Source: Thermodesulfovibrio sp.
Lineage (GTDB): Bacteria; Nitrospirota; Thermodesulfovibrionia; Thermodesulfovibrionales; Dissulfurispiraceae
Direction: 5' to 3'
Assembly: GCA_013824325.1 (NCBI GenBank)
Contig: PNNP01000002.1
Span: 1-37,688 of the forward strand
Length of the DNA stretch: 37,688 nt
Positions within the stretch are counted from its first letter, which is position 1; each line of letters opens with the position of its first letter. Of this stretch, positions 26,194-37,688 are shown piece by piece. The notes below the pieces were generated by a model, which was given only the letters and a program-made list of their open reading frames with translations, did not search any database and was not told the origin of the DNA. The translations under genes were made by a program, and so were the position numbers.

Positions 26194-29100
26194 TTATTCT
26201 TCCTTCCCTTCAAGTTGCATTGAATAGAAGTCGCCTTTTATGAATGTATCCCTGTATAAAGACATGCCTGTGCCAGCAGGGATAATCCTTCCCATTATCA
26301 CGTTTTCCTTCAAACCCTTTAGTTCATCAACTCCGCCGCTGAGTGCAGCTTCTGTAAGTACCCTCGTGGTCTCCTGAAATGAGGCAGCCGATATCCAGCT
26401 TTCCGTTGACAATGACGCCTTGGTGATGCCTAACAGTAAAGGCTTGCCGTGTGCCGGCTTCCCGCCTTCAGACTTAACCCTTGCATTCTCTTCAACAAAG
26501 ACAATCCTGTCAACTTCATCTCCAATGAGGAATGAGGTATCTCCGGGGTCTTCAATGCGTATTCTTTTCATCATCTGACGGACTATTACCTCGATATGCT
26601 TGTCGTTTATTGTAACACCCTGCAAACGGTAGACCTTCTGCACCTCATCCACCAGATACCTCTGCAGTTCCTTTGGACCGAGTATATCAAGTATGCTGTG
26701 AGGGTTCACAGAGCCGTCCATTAACGGTTCTCCAGCCTTTACCCAGTCGCCCTCATGAACAGTCACATGTTTTCCTTTCGGTATAAGATACTCCCTTGAC
26801 TCTTCGCCGCCTTTTACAACAACTACTCTCATTCCCTTGTGGGCGCCCCTGAATTCTACAATTCCGTCTATCTCTGTCACTATGGCAAGCTCTTTAGGTT
26901 TTCTCGCTTCAAAAAGTTCTGCAACCCTCGGGAGACCTCCTGTAATATCCTTCGTTTTTGTAGTTTCCCTTGGTATCTTGGCAAGAATATCGCCAGGAGC
27001 GACAGCGTTACCTCTTTCTACAAGCATGTGCGCGCCTGCAGGCAGTAAGTATCTTGCAGGATTGTTTGTTCCGGGAATCTTTGCTGTTCTGCCCTGCTCA
27101 TCCTTTATTGAAATTCTTGGTCTCATATTAGCCGGATAGTCTATTACAACCTTGTGTGCAAGACCTGTGGTTTCATCCACCTCTTCTTTGAAAGTGACTC
27201 CTTCCATGATATCACCGAGGGCTATTTTACCGCCGATTTCGGTCAGGATAGGAGTGGAGTATGGGTCCCACTCAACAAGCTTCTGGTTTGACTCTACTTT
27301 CTGCTTGTCTTCTACAAATATCCTCGCACCATAGACAAGATTGTATTTCTCCTTTTCTCTTCCTGACTTATCAACGATGGCTATCATGGCATTCCTGTTT
27401 AACACAATACCGATGCCTTCCCTGTTTTTCACAGAACTGAGGTCTATGAATTTAACAAATCCAGAGTTCTTTGCCATGAGGACTGCCTGTTCTATAACCT
27501 TTGTTGCAGTACCACCGATATGGAAAGTTCTCATGGTAAGCTGCGTGCCCGGCTCGCCGATAGACTGCGCTGCGATGATTCCTATGGCTTCTCCAATCTC
27601 GATTGCCTCGCCTCTTGCAAGGTCCCTTCCGTAACACTTTCCGCACACACCGATCTTGGAATTACATGTCAGGACAGACCTTATCTTAACCCTGTCTATT
27701 CCTGCCTCTGCAATCTTCTTTGCAAGGTCATCATCTATTTCGGTATTTCTGACAGCAATAACCTCATTGGTTACGGGGTCTTTCAATGTTTCAGCAAGTG
27801 TTCTTCCAAATGCCCTTTCCTCCAGCGGCAGCACTATTTCACCGCCTTCAACAAGCGCGGTAATTATTATGCCTTCCCTTGTTCCGCAATCATCTTCAAG
27901 CAGGATAACATCCTGCGCAACATCAACGAGTCTCCTTGTAAGGTATCCTGCATTGGCAGTCTTTAATGCTGTATCTGCCAGTCCCTTCCTTGCTCCGTGA
28001 GTTGATATGAAGTACTGCAGCGGGGTAAGACCTTCCCTGAAGTTAGCAGTAATCGGCGTTTCGATAATTTCGCCTGAAGGTTTTGCCATCAAGCCTCTCA
28101 TGCCTGCGAGCTGTCTTATCTGGGCAACGCTTCCTCTTGCGCCGGAGTCAGCCATCATGAATATGCTGTTGAAGGTTCTCCTCTCCTTTAATTCTTCTTC
28201 AGTAAAGAGCTTGCCTGATTCGGCTCCCAGTTCTTTCATCATTTCATCAGCAACCTTTTCTGTTACATTTGCCCATATATCTACAACCTTGTTATATCTC
28301 TCGCCTTGCGTTATAAGACCGTCTGCATACTGCCTCTGAACCTCCATGACCTCCTGTTCGGCTTCCTTAATCAACTCGGGTTTCTTTGAAGGGATGTGCA
28401 TATCGTCAATACATATGGAAATACCCGAGATTGTTGCATAATAAAAGCCTAACTTTTCAAGCTTATTCAGGAAAACGACAGTCTCCCTTTTGCCTGATGC
28501 TTTATGGATATACTCAATCAGCTTGCCAAGTTCCTTTTTTGTGAGCTCCTTATTAACCATTGAGAATGGAATATCCTTTGGAAGTATATCGCTGAAGAGA
28601 ACCCTGCCTGCTGTCGTTTCTATGCGCTCGCCGTTTATCCTCACCTTTATCCCCGCATGCTCATGCACAGCGCCTGAATCATAGGCAACGCGTACATCTT
28701 CAGGGTCGGCAAAAATCCTTCCTTCACCTCGGACTCCATTTTTCTGTTTTGTAAGATAGTAGATACCCAGAACCATGTCCTGTGTGGGAAGAACAATAGG
28801 TTTGCCGTTAGCAGGTGAAAGGAGATTGTTTATTGACATCATCAGCACCCTCGCCTCTACCTGTGCTTCAATTGAAAGAGGGACGTGCACAGCCATCTGG
28901 TCACCGTCAAAATCAGCATTAAATGCTGTACAGACAAGCGGATGAAGCTTGATAGCCTTTCCTTCAACCAGAATCGGCTCAAAGGCTTGTATGCCGAGCC
29001 TGTGAAGGGTCGGAGCGCGGTTTAAAAGAACAGGATGCTCCTGTATAACTTCATCCAGGGCATCCCATACTTCAGGTCTTTCTTTTTCAACAAGTCTTTT

Positions 29101-30294
29101 TGCCTGCTTTATTGTAGTGGCAAAACCCTTCTCTTCCAGTTTATTGAAAACAAAGGGTTTGAAAAGCTCAAGCGCCATAAGCTTTGGAAGTCCGCACTGA
29201 TTCAATTGTAAGTCGGGTCCGACGACTATAACTGAACGGCCTGAATAGTCAACCCTTTTACCAAGAAGGTTCTGCCTGAACCTGCCCTGCTTACCCTTTA
29301 TCATATCACTTAATGATTTGAGCGCCCTCTTTCCTCCAACCTTTAATACCTTTGTCTTCTTGCTGTTGTCAAAAAGGGCATCGACGGCCTCCTGAAGCAT
29401 CCTCTTTTCATTCTTGATGATTACGCTCGGTGCCTTTAATTCCATCAACCTCTTTAATCTGTTGTTTCTGTTTATAACCCTTCTGTATAAATCATTAAGG
29501 TCGGATGTGGCAAAGCGTCCTCCGTCCAGAGGCACAAGAGGTCTCAGATCAGGGGGCAGTACAGGCACTATGTCAAGAATCATCCATTCAGGTTTATTGC
29601 TGGACTTTATGAATGCATCAACTATTTTAAGTCTCTTTGTGAGTTTCCTTTTCAATCCCAGAGATGAAACAGAATCTATTTTTTCCTTCAGTTCCTTTGC
29701 CAGTGATTCCAGAGCAATTTTTTTCAGAAGTTCTCTTATTGCTTCTGCCCCCATGCCGCTTTTAAACCGGTTGCCAAACTCTGAGAGCTTCTTTTTATAT
29801 TCATCCTCTGAAAGCAGTTCCTTTGGCTTTAAAGGTGTATCCCCGGGATCAATTACAATATAGTCTTCAAAATAGAGCACCCTCTCCAGTTGTCTCACGG
29901 GCATATCAAGCAGTGTTCCTATCCTGCTCGGAATTCCCCTTAGAAACCAGACATGGGCAACAGGCGTGGCAAGCTCTATATGGCCCATCCGTTCCCTTCT
30001 GACCTTTGACTGTATTACTTCAACGCCGCACTTATCACATATAACACCTCGGTGCTTCATCCTTTTGTATTTCCCGCAAAGACACTCCCAGTCTTTTACA
30101 GGACCGAATATCTTTGCACAGAAAAGACCGTCATGCTCCGGTTTAAATGTGCGGTAATTTATTGTTTCCGGTTTTTTTACTTCTCCAAAAGACCACTCTC
30201 TAATCTTTTCAGGAGATGCGAGCTTGATTCTTATGGCATCAAAATCCCTCGGATTTTTTGGCTTCTGAAAAAGGGCGTAAATGTCTTCTACCAA
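26194..30294 (-). CDS. rpoC: DNA-directed RNA polymerase subunit beta'
   Basis: [33 protein letters not shown] start [15 protein letters not shown] after GGGAGGAATAGA. Confidence 0.97.
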   Translation of the reverse strand: MVEDIYALFQKPKNPRDFDAIRIKLASPEKIREWSFGEVKKPETINYRTFKPEHDGLFCAKIFGPVKDWECLCGKYKRMKHRGVICDKCGVEVIQSKVRRERMGHIELATPVAHVWFLRGIPSRIGTLLDMPVRQLERVLYFEDYIVIDPGDTPLKPKELLSEDEYKKKLSEFGNRFKSGMGAEAIRELLKKIALESLAKELKEKIDSVSSLGLKRKLTKRLKIVDAFIKSSNKPEWMILDIVPVLPPDLRPLVPLDGGRFATSDLNDLYRRVINRNNRLKRLMELKAPSVIIKNEKRMLQEAVDALFDNSKKTKVLKVGGKRALKSLSDMIKGKQGRFRQNLLGKRVDYSGRSVIVVGPDLQLNQCGLPKLMALELFKPFVFNKLEEKGFATTIKQAKRLVEKERPEVWDALDEVIQEHPVLLNRAPTLHRLGIQAFEPILVEGKAIKLHPLVCTAFNADFDGDQMAVHVPLSIEAQVEARVLMMSINNLLSPANGKPIVLPTQDMVLGIYYLTKQKNGVRGEGRIFADPEDVRVAYDSGAVHEHAGIKVRINGERIETTAGRVLFSDILPKDIPFSMVNKELTKKELGKLIEYIHKASGKRETVVFLNKLEKLGFYYATISGISICIDDMHIPSKKPELIKEAEQEVMEVQRQYADGLITQGERYNKVVDIWANVTEKVADEMMKELGAESGKLFTEEELKERRTFNSIFMMADSGARGSVAQIRQLAGMRGLMAKPSGEIIETPITANFREGLTPLQYFISTHGARKGLADTALKTANAGYLTRRLVDVAQDVILLEDDCGTREGIIITALVEGGEIVLPLEERAFGRTLAETLKDPVTNEVIAVRNTEIDDDLAKKIAEAGIDRVKIRSVLTCNSKIGVCGKCYGRDLARGEAIEIGEAIGIIAAQSIGEPGTQLTMRTFHIGGTATKVIEQAVLMAKNSGFVKFIDLSSVKNREGIGIVLNRNAMIAIVDKSGREKEKYNLVYGARIFVEDKQKVESNQKLVEWDPYSTPILTEIGGKIALGDIMEGVTFKEEVDETTGLAHKVVIDYPANMRPRISIKDEQGRTAKIPGTNNPARYLLPAGAHMLVERGNAVAPGDILAKIPRETTKTKDITGGLPRVAELFEARKPKELAIVTEIDGIVEFRGAHKGMRVVVVKGGEESREYLIPKGKHVTVHEGDWVKAGEPLMDGSVNPHSILDILGPKELQRYLVDEVQKVYRLQGVTINDKHIEVIVRQMMKRIRIEDPGDTSFLIGDEVDRIVFVEENARVKSEGGKPAHGKPLLLGITKASLSTESWISAASFQETTRVLTEAALSGGVDELKGLKENVIMGRIIPAGTGMSLYRDTFIKGDFYSMQLEGKEE

Positions 30295-30295
30295 T

Positions 30296-33200
30296 CTATT
30301 CCTCCCTGTTCCTCTTTTTCTCAAGAAGCTCAACATCAAGACCAAGACTCTGGAGCTCCTTTATTAATACGTGGAATGATTCAGGCACTCCCGGTTCAAG
30401 CACGGGGTCTCCTTTGACAATAGCTTCATACATGCGCGATCTTCCGCTTATGTCATCACTTTTTACGGTCAAAAACTCCTGTAGTGTATGGGAAGCACCG
30501 TATGCCTCCAATGCCCATACTTCCATCTCACCCAGTCTCTGGCCGCCGAATTGAGCTTTTCCGCCGAGAGGCTGCTGTGTAACAAGTGAATACGGTCCTA
30601 TGGAACGGGCGTGTATCTTGTCAGCAACAAGATGGTGCAGTTTCAACATATACATACAACCAACTGTTACAGGCCTCCTGAACGGTTCGCCTGTCCTGCC
30701 GTCATAAAGTACCGTCTGAATTGAACTCGATTCAAATACTTTTCTGCCAACTTGTCTGCCGTCAAAAATAGTTATCTCATCGGCATTTTGCTCTTTGGCT
30801 TCCTTTAAAAGATTCTTAATTTCCTTTTCTCTTGCACCCTCAAAAACCGGTGTCGAAACATATTGGCTGAGTAATGTAGCAGCCCATCCGAGATGTGCTT
30901 CAAGAATTTGTCCTACATTCATTCTGGACGGAACGCCGAGCGGGTTCAGAACGATGTCTACAGGTGTACCGTCGGGCAGATAGGGCATCTCCTCTTCAGG
31001 CAGTATCATAGACACAACGCCTTTATTGCCGTGACGCCCTGCCATCTTATCACCGACCTGTATTTTCCTTTTCATTGCAATATACACCTTTGCAATCTTA
31101 TTTACGCCAGGCGGCAATTCATCGCCTTTCTTTACCCTCTCCATTCTTTCATGATAACGGGTTTCAAGATACCGTATATCCTGATTGTACCCACCGTTCA
31201 CCTCATCAATCTTTGCCTTTGTATCAATATCTTCAATCTTTATCCTTAAATAATGGTCATCTTTAACCCTGCTCAGATGGGCTTCAGTCAATTTTTTGCC
31301 TTTTGCACATATGACTTCTTTTGTTTTGTGATCTTTCAGGTCATCGGTGAGTTTCTGTCCTGTCAGTAAATTTCTTATCTTCAGGGCTTTTTCTTCTTTC
31401 AGAATCTTTATCTCTTCCTCTAAATCCCTCTGCAACCTGTTAATGTCATCTTCCTCAATGCTCTTTGTCCTTTCATCCTTTTCTATTCCCTTCCTTGAAA
31501 GAACCCTTACATCAACAACTGTACCTTCAATGCCAGGCGGGACAATCAGACAGCTTTCCTTGACTTCTTCTGCCTTTTCACCGAATATTGCCCTCAAAAG
31601 TTTCTCCTCCGGTGTTAACATTGTCTCGCCTTTAGGAGTGACCTTGCCGACAAGTATGTCGCCTGCCTTTACCTCTGCACCAATTCTGATTATTCCGCTT
31701 TCATCAAGGTCTTTCAGTGCCTCCTCTCCGACATTGGGAATATCCCTTGTAATCTCTTCGGGGCCGAGCTTTGTATCTCTCGATTCAACCTCAAACTCAT
31801 CAATATGAATGGAAGAATAAACATCGTCTTTAACAAGTCTTTCGCTTATAAGAATAGCATCCTCAAAGTTATATCCTCCCCAGGGCATAAAGGCAACTAT
31901 TACATTTTTGCCAAGAGCCAGTTCTCCGAATTCAGTAGATGGACCGTCGGCTAATATGGTGCCTCTTCTTACCCTGTCGCCTGTTTTAACTATAGGTTTT
32001 TGATTCATACAGGTGCCCTGATTGGACCTCTGGAATTTGACAAGACTATAAATATCAACCCCCCCTCCATGCTCGGTAACTTTAACAACAATTCTTGAGG
32101 AATCAATACTTTCAACGATGCCAGATCTTTTAGCAATGATAAGCCATCCTGAATCCCTTGCAGCAACATACTCCATACCAGTTCCAACAACAGGCGCCTC
32201 GGGTCTTAACAGGGGGACTGCTTGTCTCTGCATATTCGAGCCCATCAATGCCCTGTTGGCATCATCATTTTCAAGAAACGGGATAAGTGAAGCAGATACA
32301 CCCACTATCTGTTTCGGCGAAACATCCATGTACTGGATATTTTCCGGGGAAACCATCTGAAAATCTCCGCTGACCCTTGCGGAGACAGCCTCGTCTATAA
32401 GTTTCCCCTTTTTATCCATAGGGGATGTAGCTTCAGCTATAACATATCTCTCACCTTCCAAGGCTGAAAAATACACTATTTCGTCCGTAGCATAACCATT
32501 AACTACTTTTCTGTATGGTGCCTCTATGAAACCGAAATCATTAACTTTCGCATAACTTGCAAGAGAGGTAATAAGTCCTATGTTTGGCCCTTCAGGAGTC
32601 TCAATAGGACATATCCTTCCATAATGTGTGGGGTGCACATCTCTGACTTCAAATCCTGCCCTCTCCCTTGTAAGACCGCCGGGACCGAGGGCTGATAACC
32701 TCCTCTTATGGGTTATCTCGGAAAGCGGATTTGTCTGGTCCATAAACTGGCTTAACTGACTCGAACCAAAGAACTCCTTGACAGCTGCAAGCACGGGCTT
32801 TGCATTGATAATATCGTGTGGCATTGCTGAATCGAGTTCTGTAATGGTCATCTTTTCTTTTATTGCCCTTTCCATGCGCACAAGCCCTATTCTGAACTGA
32901 TTTTCAAGAAGCTCGCCTATGCCTCTGATTCGCCTGTTGCCGAGGTGGTCAATATCATCTACCTCGCCCTTGCCTGTCCTGAGGTTTAATAGATACCGCA
33001 CAATTTCAACAATATCCTTATCAGTCAGCACCCTTAGATCTAAAGAAATATCAAGCCCCAGTTTTTCATTCACCTTCAACCTTCCCACAGGAGAGAGATC
33101 ATATCTTTTAGGGTCAAAAAACAATCCGTTAAAAAGCTCGCGAGCAGCATCTTCGGTTGCAGGTTCACCAGGTCTGAGTTTTTTATAAATTTCCTTTAAT

Positions 33201-34294
33201 GCCTCCTTCTGTACAGTAACCCTGTCTGTAAGAAGAGTCTCTCGAAAAGACGGCAGATAATTTACATTATCAATAAACAGCAGATGCAGTTTGTTTATTT
33301 TGAGTGAAAGTATTTTCTGAAACAATTCTTCTGTAATCTCTTTGTTTCCGTCAAGAAGTATTTCGCCTGTTGTCGGATCTACAATATCTGTCAGTGTTAC
33401 CCTCCCGACAATCTCGCCCCTTGATATCGGTATCTCCTTTATTCCTGCACTCTCAATCTTTTTAAGGACAATCTTTGTTATCTTACTGCCCTCTTTTGCA
33501 ATAACTTCCTTGCTGACTTGAGAGATTATATTAAACTTGGTTCTTATACCGGCAAGCACTTCACTTACCACCCTGGTATAGTTATCCTTATCCTTAATCT
33601 TTATCTCTTCAACAGGATAAAAGGTCTTAAGAAGGTCCTCATTTGAATAACCAAGAGCCTTCAAGACAATGGTTGCAGGCAGTTTCCTGCGCCTGTCAAT
33701 CCTTACATAAAGTATGTCCTTTGAATCAAATTCAAAATCAAGCCATGATCCCCTTACAGGAATTACTCTTGCTGTGTATAAAAGTCTACCGCTTGCATGA
33801 GTTTTGCTCTTGTCCGGAGCAAAATAAACTCCGGGTGAACGGTGTAACTGGCTTACTATTACTCTCTCAATGCCATTTATAATAAAGCTGCCTGTTTCTG
33901 TCATTACAGGCATTTCACCAATATAAACTTCCTGTTCCCTCGACTCCTTAAGTATCTTTTTGCCTCTTTCATCCTTGTCCCAGATATTAAGTCTCCCTTT
34001 TATCTTAAGAGGTGCAGCAGATGTTATGCCTTTGAGTATGCACTCACGGGGTGTCACCTTTGACTCACCAAGAGTATAGGAAATAAATTCTATTGATGTT
34101 GTATCATTATAGTCAGTTATCGGGAAAACACTGTTGAAAGCCGCTTGTAATCCCTCATCAGCTCTTTTTTCTGAAAGGGTATCCTTTTGCAGAAATCTGT
34201 CAAAAGACCTCTTCTGAAATTCTACGAGATACGGAACCTCCAGAACCGGAGGTACCTTACCAAAATTCAATCGCTCCCTAAAAAGCTTTGCCAT
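30296..34294 (-). CDS. rpoB: DNA-directed RNA polymerase subunit beta
   Basis: [73 protein letters not shown]. Confidence 0.98.
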   Translation of the reverse strand: MAKLFRERLNFGKVPPVLEVPYLVEFQKRSFDRFLQKDTLSEKRADEGLQAAFNSVFPITDYNDTTSIEFISYTLGESKVTPRECILKGITSAAPLKIKGRLNIWDKDERGKKILKESREQEVYIGEMPVMTETGSFIINGIERVIVSQLHRSPGVYFAPDKSKTHASGRLLYTARVIPVRGSWLDFEFDSKDILYVRIDRRRKLPATIVLKALGYSNEDLLKTFYPVEEIKIKDKDNYTRVVSEVLAGIRTKFNIISQVSKEVIAKEGSKITKIVLKKIESAGIKEIPISRGEIVGRVTLTDIVDPTTGEILLDGNKEITEELFQKILSLKINKLHLLFIDNVNYLPSFRETLLTDRVTVQKEALKEIYKKLRPGEPATEDAARELFNGLFFDPKRYDLSPVGRLKVNEKLGLDISLDLRVLTDKDIVEIVRYLLNLRTGKGEVDDIDHLGNRRIRGIGELLENQFRIGLVRMERAIKEKMTITELDSAMPHDIINAKPVLAAVKEFFGSSQLSQFMDQTNPLSEITHKRRLSALGPGGLTRERAGFEVRDVHPTHYGRICPIETPEGPNIGLITSLASYAKVNDFGFIEAPYRKVVNGYATDEIVYFSALEGERYVIAEATSPMDKKGKLIDEAVSARVSGDFQMVSPENIQYMDVSPKQIVGVSASLIPFLENDDANRALMGSNMQRQAVPLLRPEAPVVGTGMEYVAARDSGWLIIAKRSGIVESIDSSRIVVKVTEHGGGVDIYSLVKFQRSNQGTCMNQKPIVKTGDRVRRGTILADGPSTEFGELALGKNVIVAFMPWGGYNFEDAILISERLVKDDVYSSIHIDEFEVESRDTKLGPEEITRDIPNVGEEALKDLDESGIIRIGAEVKAGDILVGKVTPKGETMLTPEEKLLRAIFGEKAEEVKESCLIVPPGIEGTVVDVRVLSRKGIEKDERTKSIEEDDINRLQRDLEEEIKILKEEKALKIRNLLTGQKLTDDLKDHKTKEVICAKGKKLTEAHLSRVKDDHYLRIKIEDIDTKAKIDEVNGGYNQDIRYLETRYHERMERVKKGDELPPGVNKIAKVYIAMKRKIQVGDKMAGRHGNKGVVSMILPEEEMPYLPDGTPVDIVLNPLGVPSRMNVGQILEAHLGWAATLLSQYVSTPVFEGAREKEIKNLLKEAKEQNADEITIFDGRQVGRKVFESSSIQTVLYDGRTGEPFRRPVTVGCMYMLKLHHLVADKIHARSIGPYSLVTQQPLGGKAQFGGQRLGEMEVWALEAYGASHTLQEFLTVKSDDISGRSRMYEAIVKGDPVLEPGVPESFHVLIKELQSLGLDVELLEKKRNREE

Positions 34295-34308
34295 GGCTCT
34301 CCTTTAGA

Positions 34309-34392
34309 TAGGTGATGCGTAATGTGTAATGCGCAATGAGTCAGCATCTTCTTCAGATATACCCATCACGCATTACGCTTCACTCATTACGG
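34309..34392. repeat. Degenerate GCGTAATG/CATTACGC repeat cluster between rplL and rpoB
   Basis: ggtgatgcgtaatgtgtaatgcgcaatgagt ... catcacgcattacgcttcactcattac. Confidence 0.6.
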
Positions 34393-34395
34393 TTG

Positions 34396-34782
34396 TTACT
34401 TTATTTCTACCTTTGCTCCCTCTGCTTCGAGTTTTGCTTTTATTGCATCTGCTTCTTCTTTTGAGACACCTGTTTTTACCGGTTTGGGCGCTCCGTCTAC
34501 CAGTTCTTTTGCTTCTTTAAGTCCAAGCCCTGTTAACTCCCTGACGACCTTGATTGCCTGAATCTTCTTGTCTCCCGCTGCTGTAAGAATTACATCAAAA
34601 CTCGTCTTCTCCTCTACGGCAGCCGATGCGGGTACTGCAGCGCCGGTCCCCGGTGCTGCAGCGACAACAGGAGCAGCCGCTGTAACACCGTATCTTTCCT
34701 CGAATTCTTTGATAAACTGTGACATATCAAGAATTGTCATGTTATCAATAAACTTGAAAACATCCTCTTTTGTTATAGCCAT
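34396..34782 (-). CDS. rplL: 50S ribosomal protein L7/L12
   Basis: [47 protein letters not shown]. Confidence 0.97.
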   Translation of the reverse strand: MAITKEDVFKFIDNMTILDMSQFIKEFEERYGVTAAAPVVAAAPGTGAAVPASAAVEEKTSFDVILTAAGDKKIQAIKVVRELTGLGLKEAKELVDGAPKPVKTGVSKEEADAIKAKLEAEGAKVEIK

Positions 34783-34796
34783 TTAAGCTTCCTCCT

Positions 34797-35318
34797 TTAT
34801 AAACTTTTTTTATTTTTTAGAGATTCTAATGCATAAGCAAATTGTAAAACTGTAGCATTCAATGCACCAGCCAACTTAGACAGCGGCGACTGGAAAGCCC
34901 CTGCCAGCATGCCGAGAAGTATACTTCTTGACGGCAGCCTTGACATAGATTTGATATCATCAAGAGAACAAAATCGTCCTTCTATAACGCCGCTCTTTAC
35001 CTTGAACTTGTCATTCTTCTCAGCATACTCAAGGATTTTTTTAGCCGCTGCAATAGGGTCGTCAAAACCAAAAGCTATCCCGGTAGGTCCTGCAAAAAAA
35101 TCTTTTGCAGATTCAATAGGAGTTCCCTTTGCAGCAATATTTACCATGGTATTTTTGAATACCTTATATTCTGCGCCGGCCTCCTTTAAAAGCCTTCTTA
35201 GTCGTGCAAGCTCTGCAACAGTCAGGCCCTTGTATTCAGTGAGAACAACAGCTTTTGACCTTGAAAACTTTTCTGATAATTCGGCTATCTGTTGGGACTT
35301 CTTTTCCTTGGTAATCAG
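34797..35318 (-). CDS. rplJ: 50S ribosomal protein L10 (probable non-canonical CTG start)
   Basis: TKEKKSQQIAELSEKFSRSKAVVLTEYKGLTVAELARLRRLL; GGGAGG is 6 nt before the CTG at 35318; the ORF-track start at 35408 lies in the leader. Confidence 0.85.
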   Translation of the reverse strand: MITKEKKSQQIAELSEKFSRSKAVVLTEYKGLTVAELARLRRLLKEAGAEYKVFKNTMVNIAAKGTPIESAKDFFAGPTGIAFGFDDPIAAAKKILEYAEKNDKFKVKSGVIEGRFCSLDDIKSMSRLPSRSILLGMLAGAFQSPLSKLAGALNATVLQFAYALESLKNKKSL

Positions 35319-35329
35319 ATTAATCCTCC

Positions 35330-35420
35330 CTTCCCAGAGACCAGGATTTACCACGTTAGCTGGTGATAAATTGCCAGCTTCTTTGTCTCGGCAGGCGGGT
35401 TGCCCCATTAAACACTTGTG
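35330..35420 (-). promoter_or_regulatory. L10 (rplJ) ribosomal leader
   Basis: Minus strand GCCTGCCGAGACAAAGAAGCTGG...CCAGCTAACGTGG...CCTGGTCTCTGGGAAG: GAGAC/GTCTC and CTGG/CCAG pairings resembling the L10 leader. Confidence 0.65.
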
Positions 35421-35458
35421 CCTGCTGTCTCTGACTTTATAAATACAGGCAAAGCCTG

Positions 35459-36148
35459 CTATGCTACCTTTAATTTTGCTATGTCTATTTTTATACCAGG
35501 TCCCATTGTGGATGAGATTGTAATCTTTTTAATGTATCTACCTTTTGACGTCGAAGGTTTTGCCCTTATAACCGCCTTTAAAATAGCCATTGCGTTTTCT
35601 AATAACTTCTCTTTATCGAAGGAAGCCTTTCCGATGGGAACATGAACGATTCCTGCTTTTTCTGCTTTATACTCAACTTTTCCAGCCTTTATTTCCTTAA
35701 CAGCTTTTGCGATATCAAAAGTAACTGTTCCGAGCTTGGGATTCGGCATGAGTCCCTTCGGACCAAGAACCTTGCCGAGCTTTCCAACTAAGCCCATAAC
35801 ATCAGGGGTAGCAACTGCCTTATCAAATTCAAGCCAGCCTTTCTGAATCTTATCTACCATGTCCTCTGCCCCGACATAATCGGCGCCGGCTTCTGTAGCC
35901 TCCCTCTCCTTTTCCCCTTTTGCAAAAACCAATACCTTTACCGGTTTGCCTGTTCCATAAGGAAGGACAACTGTCCCCCTTACCATCTGGTCAGATTTTC
36001 TCGGATCAACTCCAAGATTTATTGACATATCTACTGTTTCATCAAACTTGGCAAAAGCGCTCTCCCTTATCACTGAAACTGCTTCCTCAATTGAATATTC
36101 TCTGGTTAAATCAAGCTTCGACTCTATATTTTCAAGTTTTTTACCCAT
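35459..36148 (-). CDS. rplA: 50S ribosomal protein L1
   Basis: [25 protein letters not shown]. Confidence 0.97.
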   Translation of the reverse strand: MGKKLENIESKLDLTREYSIEEAVSVIRESAFAKFDETVDMSINLGVDPRKSDQMVRGTVVLPYGTGKPVKVLVFAKGEKEREATEAGADYVGAEDMVDKIQKGWLEFDKAVATPDVMGLVGKLGKVLGPKGLMPNPKLGTVTFDIAKAVKEIKAGKVEYKAEKAGIVHVPIGKASFDKEKLLENAMAILKAVIRAKPSTSKGRYIKKITISSTMGPGIKIDIAKLKVA

Positions 36149-36158
36149 CTTGACCTCC

Positions 36159-36587
36159 TTAGTCTTTTACATCCACACCCATGCTTCTTGCAGTTCCCTC
36201 TATTATCTTCACTGCCGCTTTAATGGATGTGGTATTTAAATCCGGAAGCTTTGTTTTTGCTATCTCTTTAACCTGAGCGCTTGTAATAGCACCTACCTTA
36301 TCTTTATTAGGAATGCCAGAACCTTTTACAATCCCTGCTGCTTTCTTAATCAATTCAGATGCAGGAGGTGTTTTCAGAACGAAGGTGAATGACCTGTCAT
36401 TGTAAATGCTCAAAACAACAGGTATAAGTGTATCCTCCATCTTTTGTGTCTGGGCATTAAACTGCTTGCAAAATTCCATAATATTGATTCCATGCGGACC
36501 AAGCGCTGGCCCAACAGGCGGAGCCGGATTAGCTTTTCCAGCAGATATAACGAGTTTAACCTGTGCTACAACCTCTTTTTTAGCCAT
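36159..36587 (-). CDS. rplK: 50S ribosomal protein L11
   Basis: [38 protein letters not shown]. Confidence 0.97.
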   Translation of the reverse strand: MAKKEVVAQVKLVISAGKANPAPPVGPALGPHGINIMEFCKQFNAQTQKMEDTLIPVVLSIYNDRSFTFVLKTPPASELIKKAAGIVKGSGIPNKDKVGAITSAQVKEIAKTKLPDLNTTSIKAAVKIIEGTARSMGVDVKD

Positions 36588-36608
36588 CTATTTCCTCCAT
36601 ATTTCAAA

Positions 36609-36700
36609 TCGCAATACATAATACATAACGCATAATATAGTAAAGAATTTTTGTCTTTTACCTGTTACACATCACCCATTACGCATTACGCATTACGTTT
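36609..36700. repeat. Degenerate ACGCATTACG-type repeat cluster between nusG and rplK
   Basis: gcaatacataatacataacgcataat ... cacatcacccattacgcattacgcattacg. Confidence 0.6.
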
Positions 36701-36701
36701 A

Positions 36702-37226
36702 TCACGCTTTCTCTACCTGTGAAAATGACAGTTCAACAGGTGTTTGTCTGCCAAATATACTGACCATGACCCTTAACCTGCCATGGTCCATATCAACCTC
36801 ATCGACATAGCCGACAAAACTACTGAACGGGCCATCAATAATCCTGACATTTCCAGACTTTTCAAACTGAGTCTTTACAACCGGCACAGGCCCTTTTTCC
36901 ATCTGCTGCAGTATCACTTCGACTTCTTCCTGAGGAATCGCAACAGGTTTGGTTCCGCCAATAAAGCCGGTTACACGCATGGTGCTTTTAATCAGATGCC
37001 ATGTATCGTCATCCAGTTCCATTTCCACCATAATATAGCTTGGATAAAATTTCTTGTCAGTCTCTTTCTTTTTTTTACCCTTTAACTCAACAATCTTCTC
37101 TGTTGGAATAAGTATCCTGCTAATTTTATTCTCAAGCCCTTTCTGCTTGACCTTTTCCTCTATTGCAGCTTTTACTTTTTCCTCATATCCTGAATATGTA
37201 TGAACAACGTACCAGTTTTTTTCCAT
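36702..37226 (-). CDS. nusG: Transcription termination/antitermination protein NusG
   Basis: WYVVHTYSGYEEKV...GFIGGTKPVAI...GPFSSFVGYVDEV KOW motif. Confidence 0.97.
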   Translation of the reverse strand: MEKNWYVVHTYSGYEEKVKAAIEEKVKQKGLENKISRILIPTEKIVELKGKKKKETDKKFYPSYIMVEMELDDDTWHLIKSTMRVTGFIGGTKPVAIPQEEVEVILQQMEKGPVPVVKTQFEKSGNVRIIDGPFSSFVGYVDEVDMDHGRLRVMVSIFGRQTPVELSFSQVEKA

Positions 37227-37231
37227 ATACC

Positions 37232-37417
37232 TTACCTGACCAGAAGCTTAACTACCTTAGCGAGACTCATATCCACCACACCCAAAAAAACCGAAACAAT
37301 TATCACGGTAGTTATAACAACCCATGTAGAGCCGATAAGTTCCTCCCTTGAAGGATAATTAACCTTTTTTGCCTCAACCTTAACTTCCTGAAAAAAACTT
37401 TTTACCTTTCCAATCAT
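37232..37417 (-). CDS. secE: Preprotein translocase subunit SecE
   Basis: FFQEVKVEAKKVNYPSREELIGSTWVVITTVIIVSVFLGVVD. Confidence 0.94.
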   Translation of the reverse strand: MIGKVKSFFQEVKVEAKKVNYPSREELIGSTWVVITTVIIVSVFLGVVDMSLAKVVKLLVR

Positions 37418-37453
37418 TCCAGCTCCTTACTTATTAAGCTCCTCCCGATATAG

Positions 37454-37530
37454 TGGCAGGCCAGGAGGGATTTGAACCCCCAACCCTCGGATTTGGAGTC
37501 CGACGCTCTATCCGTTAGAGCTACTGGCCT
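37454..37530 (-). tRNA. tRNA-Trp (anticodon CCA), CCA tail encoded
   Basis: AGGCCAG/CTGGCCT acceptor, loop CTCCAAA, GGTTCAAATCC T-arm. Confidence 0.95.
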
Positions 37531-37681
37531 ATGTCTTTGTCTCCTTATGCAGCGTATGTTTTCTGCAATGTCTGCAATATTTCTTTAGCTGAAGTTTATC
37601 TGTAGTATTCTTCTTATTCTTCATGTTCGAATAGTTTTTATTCTTACATTCAGTGCACTGAAAAAGTATTATATCTCTCAT
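37529..37681 (-). CDS. rpmG: 50S ribosomal protein L33
   Basis: [50 protein letters not shown], 50 aa. Confidence 0.93.
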   Translation of the reverse strand: MRDIILFQCTECKNKNYSNMKNKKNTTDKLQLKKYCRHCRKHTLHKETKT

Positions 37682-37688
37682 AATCTAC

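Noticed and set aside
26837-34294. Many plus-strand ORFs inside rpoC/rpoB
   Set aside because: They are antisense shadows of strongly conserved genes, with low-complexity or non-conserved translations.
1-37688. CRISPR array, prophage, IS transposase or toxin-antitoxin system
   Set aside because: No regularly spaced repeats, integrase/transposase motifs or paired small TA ORFs were seen.

Overview
The window is a gene-dense, mostly housekeeping bacterial chromosome segment. Gene content suggests an anaerobic or respiratory Nitrospirota- or Deltaproteobacteria-like organism; this lineage call is inference only. From left to right: rluD-like pseudouridine synthase (5' truncated), NCS2 purine permease, nitroreductase, a structured intergenic element, tRNA-Arg(ACG), mtnP-apt, and a macromolecular synthesis operon (rpsU-yqeY-NIF3-dnaG-rpoD). 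These are followed by a CAT-anticodon tRNA, a zinc-ribbon protein, an RNase H-like protein, a LysR regulator, and a selD that reads through an in-frame UGA (selenocysteine) with a recognisable bacterial SECIS hairpin. Next come rho, a hotdog thioesterase, and a two-component system whose histidine kinase has a CXXCH heme-c motif in its periplasmic domain and whose response regulator is a sigma54 activator. Converging on it is a minus-strand redox cluster: membrane-anchored multiheme cytochrome, two tandem paralogous small membrane proteins, NrfD/PsrC, 4Fe-4S ferredoxin, triheme cytochrome c and an orphan periplasmic binding protein. A well-formed -24/-12 (sigma54) promoter lies upstream of the small membrane genes. 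The right end holds a TrkA-type K+ channel, a Mut7-C protein and the canonical rpmG-trnW-secE-nusG-rplK-rplA-rplJ-rplL-rpoB-rpoC cluster. The best candidate for an under-described system is the heme-sensor kinase / sigma54 regulator / NrfD-multiheme module. The selenocysteine-SelD is the clearest feature missed by the ORF track.
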